Of a DNA stretch of 20,544 nucleotides, positions 14,565 through 20,544 are shown piece after piece. The stretch's first letter is position 1. Each line of letters opens with the position of its first letter. Origin of the DNA: Nostoc sp. CHAB 5715 (GTDB taxonomy: Bacteria > Cyanobacteriota > Cyanobacteriia > Cyanobacteriales > Nostocaceae); NCBI RefSeq assembly GCF_020829685.1, contig NZ_JAIVFR010000010.1, positions 1-20,544 on the forward strand, given 5' to 3'. The position numbers and the translations under genes were made by a program. The notes under the pieces were generated by a model. That model was given only the letters and a program-made list of their open reading frames with translations, did not search any database and was not told the DNA's origin.

Positions 14565-14749
14565 TATAGTATTTCTCAATTGCATGGAATACAGACCATT
14601 CGTAGGGGCATAGCATTGCTCACTGGTGTCAACAAAAGCCTAGAAATAGCTTAACTGTTGGCTTCCTTCCTCACCCGCCTGGAACTAAAGTTCTTTGGCT
14701 TTTAGCAAAAGTCTACTTAAGTAGACTAAAGATTTTTGAGTATATTTAG
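14565..14749 (+). repeat. truncated element C: arm remnant plus left half of a foldback core
   Basis: 14565-14612 carries the TCTCAATTGCA/GGAATACAGACCA arm seen at 8947, then GTAGGGGCATAGCATTGCTC. From 14626 (GTGTCAAC) it follows the left half of foldback core B, including hairpin 1 (GGAACT/AGTTCT region) and a GTCTACTTAAGTAGAC palindrome (14711-14726), and stops at 14749. No right half or right inverted end follows, so the copy is broken. Confidence 0.7.
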
Positions 14750-14753
14750 ATTC

Positions 14754-15033
14754 GTAGGTTGGGTTGAGGCACCATACGTGTCAACTTAAGCTAAAAGTAG
14801 CTTAACTGTTAGCTTCCTCACCCGCCTCGAACTAAAGTTCAAGGCTAATAGCTAAAGTCTACTAAAGTAGACTAAAAATTTTTCGGATTATTTAGTCATC
14901 AAAAGAAGACTTAAGCTATTAGCAAGGAACTTCAGTTCCTTGCGGGACATGGCTTTTACGTTAAGTTGACACCAATGTTGAGGCACGAAACCCAACAAAT
15001 ACGTTGGGTTTTGCTTCGCTCAACCCAACCTAC
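14754..15033. repeat. GTAGGTTGGG inverted-repeat element interrupted by core D
   Basis: GTAGGTTGGGTTGAG (14754-14768) is perfectly inverted at 15019-15033. Foldback core D lies inside. A second, uninterrupted relative is at 19295-19439. Confidence 0.75.
14778..14972 (+). repeat. foldback core D with GTGTCAACTTAA ends
   Basis: This is a 195-bp unit with perfect 12-bp inverted ends. Hairpin 1 is GCCT-c-GAACT / AGTTC-a-AGGC (14824-14845); hairpin 2 is the same GCAAGGAACT / AGTTCCTTGC stem as in B. GTTGAGGCAC occurs directly repeated just outside, at 14763-14772 and 14977-14986, which looks like a 10-bp target duplication around the core plus linkers CATAC and CAAT. Confidence 0.85.
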
Positions 15034-15057
15034 AAAAAAATGGCGAAGGTATTGTCA

Positions 15058-15086
15058 GTAGACTAAAGATTTTTGAGTATATTTAG
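15058..15086 (+). repeat. 29-bp direct repeat of the end of element C
   Basis: This segment is identical to 14721-14749 (starting GTAGACTAAAG and ending GTATATTTAG). The two copies bracket the GTAGGTTGGG element and core D, consistent with a duplication made when the intervening DNA entered element C, or with a separate fragment of the same family. Confidence 0.75.
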
Positions 15087-15208
15087 TCATATTCAGATGT
15101 TATGAGTCAGCAATCAGGTGAATTCAGAAAGCAATATGCCTTTTTGCTTGCCCAAAACACTAAAATGAATGCGTGATCTACTGAAATGAGAAAGCAAACT
15201 GGGGTTTG

Positions 15209-15235
15209 AGAAAGCATTTAGTCTAAATGCTTTCT
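15209..15235. repeat. 12-bp perfect hairpin
   Basis: AGAAAGCATTTA (15209-15220) pairs with TAAATGCTTTCT (15224-15235) across a 3-base loop. No gene ends nearby, so a terminator role is unlikely; probably a small repeat. Confidence 0.55.
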
Positions 15236-15378
15236 GATTTCGGTATTTTGCTTATTGCAATTCGACTTTATTTGTTTTTTTGATGAAGTAACTAGGTATA
15301 TTATCGGTTTGACGACAAGCCCTGAGTCTCCGGCTTTGCGCTTTGCGTCTACGTCAAGCATAATGCTTTAGATGAGAC

Positions 15379-15424
15379 GGGGAGTAGGGAGTGGTGTAGT
15401 TCAATTACTTGAAAAGCGCTGTAA
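15379..15424 (-). repeat. half copy of element F, inverted
   Basis: This stretch is the exact reverse complement of the left 46 bases of element F (13810-13855). It has only one of the two 14-bp units and lacks the right arm. With F it forms a pair of long inverted repeats about 1.5 kb apart that enclose the Uma2 gene. Confidence 0.85.
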
Positions 15425-16110
15425 TACTGCAAGCTGAGTATCCTAAGTATTGTGGCTTCTTTGGTGCAACAGTAGCGATGCCTGCGGTGGTCACTGAGCG
15501 GCTGGTGAGCATCTCGGCTTACCTCGGCTTCGCTCGGCACAAGTCGCTCGATGGAGCCGGAGTCGAACCATGCCGTACCACTTCGTGGAAGCAAGCTACG
15601 CGCAGCGTCTCGTAGAGAAGTGCGGGCTACGCCTACGCTAAAAATGTGCAAATTAGAAACAAGCTGGGGTGTCAAATAATAATGTGGCTAAAGTCACCCA
15701 TTCAGGTGAAGCCATACAGACATGTAACACCTATTATGAAGTAAGATTAAGCAACTGTGAAGCTAACTATGCGTCTAGTTGTTAGTTCATTAATAAAGAT
15801 TTAATCCAAAAACTTTAACAACTCCGCATTCCTGCATCTGCCCTTTAATATTTATGTCCGCTCAATTAACCATAGTTAAGAGGAACCCCCAACCACTCCC
15901 CATAAACGTTATGAATTGTCATTGCGAACGTAACGTAGTGGAGTGAAGCAATCCCATATCTTGCGATTGCTTCACTACGCTACCGCTTCATTCGCTTTTG
16001 ACTTACACCTTCGTGCAAAATTGGGATGCTCCCTTACTATAGGCAATTCGATGGACATCATCAATAACTACAGGCTACTCGCATAAATCAAGATTTATAG
16101 GCTTATAAAT

Positions 16111-17577
16111 ATGGCTACGCACATAGAAATTCCTGTTGTTGGCAAAGTTAAATATCCATTACGCTGGCTGATGGGGCTGATAGCAGGGGGTGTCTTGGTT
16201 GTTGGTACCACAACCTACACCCTGATAAATCAAGGGACAAATAAAGAAGATATTGCTCAATTAACTGTGCCAGTAGCAGCGCAAAACGTCACCTTGCGGA
16301 TTACAGCTAGTGGCAAAGTCGTGCCAGTTCAGAGCGTAAATATTAGTCCGAAGAACCCTGGAGTGCTGTCGCAATTATATGTCCAACAAGGCGATCGCAT
16401 TCAACAAGGACAAATTCTCGCCCGCATGGATAGCGCAGGTATTGAGGCTCAAAGGAGCCAGTACCGTGCTAACTTAGCCCAAAGCCAAGCACAACTTGCC
16501 GAAGCCCTTGCTGGTAGTCGTCCTCAAGAAATTGCTCAAGCAAAAGCGCGGTTAGCACAAGCTCAAGCGCAGCTAACCCAAGCTAAAGCTGGTAATCGTC
16601 CCCAAGAAATTGCTCAATCTCAATCCCAAGTGGATGCGGCTCAAGCAAAGGTGAATTACACCAAGGAACAGGTAAAGCGTTATCAATATTTATATCAACA
16701 GGGAGCAGAGAATAAACAATTACTCGATCAAGCCATCAGCGAAGACAAAAGTGCTAGAGCCAATTTAGAAGAAGCTAAAAAACGATTTTCCTTAGTCCAA
16801 ATTGGTACTCGGACTGAAGAAATCGCCCAACGTCAAGCAGCAGTTAATGAAGCACGGGCAGCATTGGTACTGTTGGAAGATGGGACTCGTTCTGAAGAAA
16901 TTGTCCAGCGTCAAGCAGCTGTTGCAGCGGCTGAGGCTCAATTGAAAGGTGTACAAGTGCAGTTGGAAGATACAATTATTCGCGCTCCTCTTTCGGGAAT
17001 TGTTACCCAAAAGTATGCCGATCCTGGCGCGTTTGTCACACCCACAACCTCGGCTTCTACTAGTGCATCGGCAACTTCTAGTTCAATTGTCGCCGTAGCA
17101 CGCGGGTTAGAAATATTAGCTCAAGTTCCCGAAGCTGATCTTGGCAGAATTAAACCGGGACAGCAGGTGGAAATTGTCGCTGATGCTTATCCCGATCAAG
17201 TTTTTAAAGGTAATGTGCGCCTAATTGCTCCCGAAGCTGTAGTGGAACAAGGTGTGACATCTTTTCAGGTGCGGGTTGCTTTGGATACTGGTACAGATAA
17301 ACTACGTTCTGGCTTAAATGTGGATTTGACTTTTTTAGGCGATCGCGTCAATAATGCCTTGGTGTTACCAACGGTGTCAATCGTCACCGAAAAGGGTCAA
17401 ACTGGCGTACTTGTACCAGATGCAAACAATAAACCCCAGTTCCGCGAAGTTACAGTTGGGGGGCAAATCCAAAACCAAACTCAGATTTTAGGGGGAGTTA
17501 AAGAAGGCGATCGCGTTTTTGTTAATCCACCCAAAGACTACAAAATTGAGAAGGCGAAAGAACAGAATAATTCGTAA
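16111..17577 (+). CDS. membrane-fusion (HlyD/MacA/DevB-like) adaptor of an ABC exporter
   Basis: The gene encodes 488 residues. One N-terminal membrane anchor (about 17-37) follows a short basic cytoplasmic tail; the rest should be periplasmic. ITASGKVVPVQSVNISPKNPG (about 64-84) and LYVQQGDRIQQGQILARMD (89-107) form the first half of the biotinyl-lipoyl-like domain, closed by IIRAPLSGIVTQKYADPGAF (289-308). Between them is a long Ala/Gln-rich coiled-coil hairpin (about 110-285) containing four 26-residue repeats starting G-x-R-x-x-E-I (135, 161, 232, 258). A Ser/Thr/Ala-rich loop (311-325) interrupts the lipoyl domain, and a beta-barrel plus membrane-proximal domain follow (330-475). It would link the permease to a TolC-like channel. 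The permease gene starts 10 bases downstream, an operon. Confidence 0.93.
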   Translation: MATHIEIPVVGKVKYPLRWLMGLIAGGVLVVGTTTYTLINQGTNKEDIAQLTVPVAAQNVTLRITASGKVVPVQSVNISPKNPGVLSQLYVQQGDRIQQGQILARMDSAGIEAQRSQYRANLAQSQAQLAEALAGSRPQEIAQAKARLAQAQAQLTQAKAGNRPQEIAQSQSQVDAAQAKVNYTKEQVKRYQYLYQQGAENKQLLDQAISEDKSARANLEEAKKRFSLVQIGTRTEEIAQRQAAVNEARAALVLLEDGTRSEEIVQRQAAVAAAEAQLKGVQVQLEDTIIRAPLSGIVTQKYADPGAFVTPTTSASTSASATSSSIVAVARGLEILAQVPEADLGRIKPGQQVEIVADAYPDQVFKGNVRLIAPEAVVEQGVTSFQVRVALDTGTDKLRSGLNVDLTFLGDRVNNALVLPTVSIVTEKGQTGVLVPDANNKPQFREVTVGGQIQNQTQILGGVKEGDRVFVNPPKDYKIEKAKEQNNS

Positions 17578-17587
17578 TTTTTAAGAG

Positions 17588-18805
17588 ATGAATTTTTTAG
17601 AAAGTATTCAAATGGCGGGGAAAACCCTGCTGTCAAATAAGTTGCGTAGCGCCCTTACTATGTTGGGTATAGTTATTGGCAATGCCTCAGTGATTGCCAT
17701 GATTGGTATTGGTGAAGGTGGGCAAAAATACGTTAATAAACAACTGGAGTCGTTAGGGCCTAATGTGCTTTTTGTACTGCCAGGTAATCAAGAAACTCAG
17801 CGTATCTCCTTTGAAGTGCCAAAAACTCTGGTGTTACAAGATGCTGAAGCGATCGCCTCTCAAGTACCAACAGTTGTAGGAGTTGCGCCGGAGTTAAACA
17901 GGAGACAGGTAGTTGTATACCGCAACAGAAACACCGATGTCAACATCATTGGCACAACTCCCAGCTTCCTGTCGGTGCGGGATTTTGAAACTGATAAAGG
18001 CAGGTTTTTCTCTGAGGTAGACATCAAGCGAAGCAACCAAGTCGTTGTGTTAGGTGGAGACTTGGCAGTAAAACTATTCGGTAATAGTAACGCTATCGGT
18101 CAGCAATTGCGAGTTGGAAATACCAGCTTTCAAGTGATTGGGACGTTGATAGCTAAAGGTTCCAGCGTGGGAGCAGATTATGATGATGCTGCTTTAATAC
18201 CAATCACGACTTCAGCAAACCGACTTGTGGGAAAGAATTCTCCTTATGGTATCGCCTTAGATTATCTTGTTGCTGCGGCTCGTGATTCAGAGAGTGTAGA
18301 TGCAGCAGAGTTTCAAATTACTAATTTACTGCGTCTACGGCACAAAATTAATGGTGAAGATGATTTTACTATCCGCTCTCAAAAGGATGCTTTGCAAACT
18401 GTCGGTCAAATCACAGGTGCATTGACAATTATGCTAGCTGCGATCGCCGGGATATCTTTGTTTGTCGGCGGCATTGGCATCATGAATATTATGCTTGTTT
18501 CCGTCACCGAACGCACTCAAGAAATCGGATTGAGAAAAGCGATCGGGGCAACTGAGCAAGATATTTTGCTACAGTTCATCATTGAGGCAGTAATAGTTTC
18601 AGCAGCTGGCGGTTTAGTTGGGACTGCGGTTGGTGTCAGTGGCATTCTATTAGTGGGAGCCTTGACTCCCTTAGAAGCGGCACTTTCTCCAACAGCAATT
18701 ACTATGGCAGTTGGTGTTTCTGGTGGTATTGGTTTATTCTTTGGTGTTGTTCCTGCACGTCGCGCTGCTAAACTCGACCCGATTGTAGCTTTGAGAAGTG
18801 CTTAA
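17588..18805 (+). CDS. MacB-like (FtsX-domain) ABC exporter permease
   Basis: The gene encodes 405 residues. Architecture: an N-terminal cytoplasmic helix and first membrane helix (about 20-45, SALTMLGIVIGNASVIAMIGIG). A large periplasmic MacB-PCD domain (about 50-270) contains GGQKYVNKQLESLGPNVLFV and GRFFSEVDIKRSNQVVVLG. The C-terminal FtsX domain has three helices (about 283-308, 333-358 and 368-392), including GGIGIMNIMLVSVTERTQEI and the coupling-helix motif LRKAIGA, ending PARRAAKLDPIVALRSA. This is the DevC/MacB type without a fused ATPase, so it needs a separate ATPase, most likely the one at 12809-13573. It is translated just after the adaptor gene. The exported substrate is unknown; Dev-type systems in heterocystous cyanobacteria export glycolipids, while MacAB exports macrolides or peptides. 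Confidence 0.93.
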   Translation: MNFLESIQMAGKTLLSNKLRSALTMLGIVIGNASVIAMIGIGEGGQKYVNKQLESLGPNVLFVLPGNQETQRISFEVPKTLVLQDAEAIASQVPTVVGVAPELNRRQVVVYRNRNTDVNIIGTTPSFLSVRDFETDKGRFFSEVDIKRSNQVVVLGGDLAVKLFGNSNAIGQQLRVGNTSFQVIGTLIAKGSSVGADYDDAALIPITTSANRLVGKNSPYGIALDYLVAAARDSESVDAAEFQITNLLRLRHKINGEDDFTIRSQKDALQTVGQITGALTIMLAAIAGISLFVGGIGIMNIMLVSVTERTQEIGLRKAIGATEQDILLQFIIEAVIVSAAGGLVGTAVGVSGILLVGALTPLEAALSPTAITMAVGVSGGIGLFFGVVPARRAAKLDPIVALRSA

Positions 18806-18823
18806 TGATGGGGATGGCGAAGC

Positions 18824-19136
18824 TTACAGCAGTTTTCATGTATTTGAACCACATCTATCGTAGGGGCACGAGCCAGCTCATACGTGTCAACTTAACGTAA
18901 AAGCCATGTCCCGCAAGGAACTGAAGTTCCTTGCTAATAGCGAAAGTCATCTTTTGATGACTAAATAATCCGAAAAATTTTTAGTCTACTTTAGTAGACT
19001 TTAGCTATAAGCCCTGAAATTCATTTCTGGGCGGGCGTGGAAGCCAACAGATAAGCGATTTTTAGCTTAAGTTGACACCAATGAGCATTGCGCTTTACCC
19101 CTACCGCGTGGTTTATTTACCTGAAAATAGCTGTAA
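18824..19136. repeat. composite nested repeat E (outer inverted arms plus inner core)
   Basis: The outer arms match composite B in the same orientation (AGCAGTTTTCATGTATTTGA on the left; CCCCTACCGCGTGGTTTATT and CTGAAAATAGCTGTAA on the right). The inner part is the reverse complement of the inner part of B, including its linkers (CACGAGCCAGCTCATAC on the left, CAATGAGCATTG on the right). It starts 18 bases after the permease stop. Confidence 0.85.
18884..19078 (-). repeat. foldback core E, inverted relative to B and D
   Basis: This is a 195-bp unit with GTGTCAACTTAA / TTAAGTTGACAC ends. On the plus strand the order is hairpin 2 (GCAAGGAACT / AGTTCCTTGC), then a perfect AGTCATC-TTTT-GATGACT hairpin, the AGTCTACT/AGTAGACT palindrome, and hairpin 1 as GCCC-t-GAAAT / ATTTC-t-GGGC (19011-19032). 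Confidence 0.85.
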
Positions 19137-19727
19137 TCAGAAAAAATAATTAACCACACAATATCTTCGGCAATTTACGAGGCTTGGGAGTAGGGTTTAG
19201 CAGAATGAATACGACTTAAAGTAGCTATCTAAGTTGCAGTTGTGGAAGACAATAACTCTACATCAACCCAATACTGCGTAGGTTTTGAATATTCGTAGGT
19301 TGGGTTGAGCTTTAGCGTTACCCAACAAACCCCGCTAAACGTTGGGTTTCGTTCCTCAAACGCCACTTGCTTCTCCCAAGGGGAGACGCTGCGCGAACAA
19401 GTCGGGAAACCGCAAGGGCGCAGTGGCTCCCCAACCTACACATTTTTATTTTTTAACCTTAACCCAGCAGTATTGAAAACGACGGGAAACTCCATCCCCA
19501 GGTGTCTGTAGAGGGATAGTCGCCCCAAGCGACGGGGCGACAGGCGCCGGGCATTGGTAGTTTCTTCCCCATGACGGCAGTTGACGGCAGTTGCTCATGG
19601 GGGAAACCCCCAAGACCGCACTGCCTCCTCCACTTGGGGAGACCCCTGCGTACCCGTCACTGCCTCCCCCATGCCCCATTCCCCATGCCCAAAAACTCCA
19701 TCCCGCAAGTGGCGTGGAGTTTTTTAT
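19137..19727. other. gene-free region with several repeats
   Basis: It contains a GTAGGTTGGG element (19295-19439; arms GTAGGTTGGGTTGAG and CCAACCTAC). A GC-rich hairpin GTCGCCCC/GGGGCGAC lies at 19519-19541. Another hairpin, CCCCATGA/TCATGGGG (19567-19602), encloses two tandem copies of TGACGGCAGT (19572-19591). The haloperoxidase terminator is at the right end. 19500-19690 is markedly richer in G+C than the coding DNA around it. I see no gene. Confidence 0.55.
19691..19725 (-). terminator. intrinsic terminator of the haloperoxidase-like gene
   Basis: AAAAACTCCA (19691-19700) pairs with TGGAGTTTTT (19715-19724) over a 14-base loop. On the minus strand the stem follows the stop codon (19728-19730) almost directly and ends in a run of T. 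The A/T symmetry means it could also stop transcription from the other side. Confidence 0.8.
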
Positions 19728-20544
19728 TTAAACTGTGACTTTTGTACCGTCAAATTTGGTGAATGTGAAGCCATTGAATCTTTCGTTGTAACCCAGTCTC
19801 TCATCCCTAAGCAGGCTAATAGCAACCTCTTCTCCCAAAGCCAAAGCAGCTGAACCATCTGAACGCCAATGGATACCGCCGTGACCACGACCAATAGCAT
19901 AGTTAGTTGCCAGTTTATTCAACTCTCCACCCACAGTCAGTGGTGGCCCACTGTAAGGAATTACTTTTGTGGGATCATTGGGGTCAGGCACTACTGGTGA
20001 GGGGATAACAAAGTTTTCATCAAAAAATGCTTTCAACAGTGTGATATTGACGCCAGCATTAGCAGCGGCACCACCTGTATAGGAGGAATGGATTGGTGAT
20101 GCTTCTGGATATGCTTGGGGCAATAGATAAGTGCCGAAGGTGCTAAAGGTCTGAGCCAAAGCTTGGGAATTTAAGACCTCAGAATTAATTGGATACTGTG
20201 TTCTATTGACAATGTTGTTGTATATTAGCCCACCATACGCCTCCGGGCGGAGAATGCGGTGTACATAATACTTCTGCCAGTATGATGCTCTGATTACACG
20301 CGAAGTACCCAAATTAAGCAAGGCTTGTAAATGTCCCAATGCAAAGGTTGCAGCTGAACCAACTTGAGTTTTCGAGTTGACGTAGGGATTGCCCGGATTC
20401 AAAGGAGTACTGATGCTATTAAGAATCAAGGAGGCTCCCAGGTATGTAGGGCCGCCAATATGGGCATACTCACCTAAATCCCGAACCGTGACTATGTAAC
20501 GGTTTTTGGGGTCGTATTTAATGGATTTCCCGGAACTACCTCCA
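19728..20544 (-). CDS. vanadium-dependent haloperoxidase-like protein (PAP2 superfamily, N-terminus off the window)
   Basis: The frame is open from the right edge to the stop, giving about 271 C-terminal residues; a TTG inside (20429) is not the start, because upstream residues (VRDLGEYAHIGGPTYLGASL) continue the family sequence. Features match bromoperoxidase-type VHPOs: the vanadate-binding segment KYYVHRILRPEAYGG (K-x7-RPEAxGG), the middle motif PIHSSYTGGAAANAG followed by TLLKAFFDE, and the last motif IGRGHGGIHWRSDG carrying the Arg and the His expected to bind vanadium. In the middle motif, family members normally read PSYPSGHA; here the SGH histidine position is Ala (codon GCC). Either the catalytic acid-base is lost or another residue replaces it. 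The family oxidises halides with peroxide, or acts as acid phosphatase. Confidence 0.85.
   Translation of the reverse strand, partial: GGSSGKSIKYDPKNRYIVTVRDLGEYAHIGGPTYLGASLILNSISTPLNPGNPYVNSKTQVGSAATFALGHLQALLNLGTSRVIRASYWQKYYVHRILRPEAYGGLIYNNIVNRTQYPINSEVLNSQALAQTFSTFGTYLLPQAYPEASPIHSSYTGGAAANAGVNITLLKAFFDENFVIPSPVVPDPNDPTKVIPYSGPPLTVGGELNKLATNYAIGRGHGGIHWRSDGSAALALGEEVAISLLRDERLGYNERFNGFTFTKFDGTKVTV

Larger units (their letters stand above)
15087..16110. other. gene-free region upstream of the exporter adaptor gene
   Basis: It contains a hairpin at 15209-15235, the half element at 15379-15424, and a cluster of short GC-rich cyanobacterial repeat motifs at about 15475-15645 (TCACTGAGCG, TTCGCTC, CGCAGCGTCTCGTAGAGAA). 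A 12-bp stem AGTGAAGCAATC (15942-15953) / GATTGCTTCACT (15965-15976) lies within another interspersed repeat. From about 15650 to 15900 I see no structure. No credible protein-coding or RNA gene was found. The last 80 bases should hold the exporter promoter. Confidence 0.5.

Noticed and set aside
15550..15580. GGTTCGACTCC on the minus strand resembling a tRNA T-arm
   Set aside because: The flanking bases pair for only two positions, and no acceptor stem, D-arm or anticodon arm can be placed upstream. It belongs to a cluster of GC-rich interspersed repeats.
15349..15675. Overlapping frames on both strands in the repeat cluster
   Set aside because: They are made from interspersed repeats and have no ribosome site or recognisable domain.
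19305..19853. Several short frames on both strands
   Set aside because: They cross a GTAGGTTGGG element, hairpins and the haloperoxidase terminator, and their translations show no family resemblance.

Overview
The window looks like a chromosome segment of a filamentous, Nostoc-like cyanobacterium. The octamer GCGATCGC (the HIP1 palindrome typical of cyanobacteria) occurs at least 15 times. Several protein families are characteristically cyanobacterial (orange-carotenoid-protein relatives, Uma2 proteins, a cyanobacterial membrane protein with a helical-repeat tail). Intergenic space is packed with the small palindromic and heptamer repeats known from Nostocales. I cannot name the species from sequence alone.

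Layout. 1-649 (-): partial alpha/beta hydrolase. 1335-1913 (+): unrecognised beta-rich protein. 2213-2983 (+): three-helix membrane protein. A 20-unit heptamer array follows, then ftsE (-) and a WecG/TagA-family glycosyltransferase (-). 5240-8210 (+) is a signalling block: a NarL-type response regulator, a REC-GAF-PP2C (RsbU-like) phosphatase, and an RsbW-like anti-sigma ATPase whose gene touches the phosphatase stop. 8313-8729 (-) encodes a homologue of the C-terminal domain of orange carotenoid protein (CTDH). queG and an overlapping HAD phosphatase follow (+). Next are an acidic, probably disordered protein (-) and, divergent from it, a helical carotenoid protein (HCP, +; homologue of the OCP N-terminal domain). 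The two halves of an OCP-like photoprotection system are therefore encoded about 3 kb apart.

12.5-19.1 kb holds a MacAB/Dev-type ABC exporter: the ATPase on the minus strand, the membrane-fusion adaptor and MacB-like permease on the plus strand. A Uma2-type nuclease-like gene and about 1.6 kb of repeats lie between them. The right edge carries a vanadium haloperoxidase-like protein (-, partial) in which the usual SGH catalytic histidine position reads alanine.

The most unusual material is non-coding. At least four copies (one full variant, three full GTGTCAAC-bounded copies, plus a truncated copy) of a roughly 165-196-bp foldback element are present. Their hairpins keep their pairing through compensatory base changes. 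Two copies (12495-12803 and 18824-19136) are nested inside the same larger inverted-repeat element, sit almost on the stop codons at the two outer ends of the exporter region, and differ by inversion of the inner core relative to the outer arms. Other copies show nested insertion and likely target duplication. These elements are the best candidate here for an under-described system.
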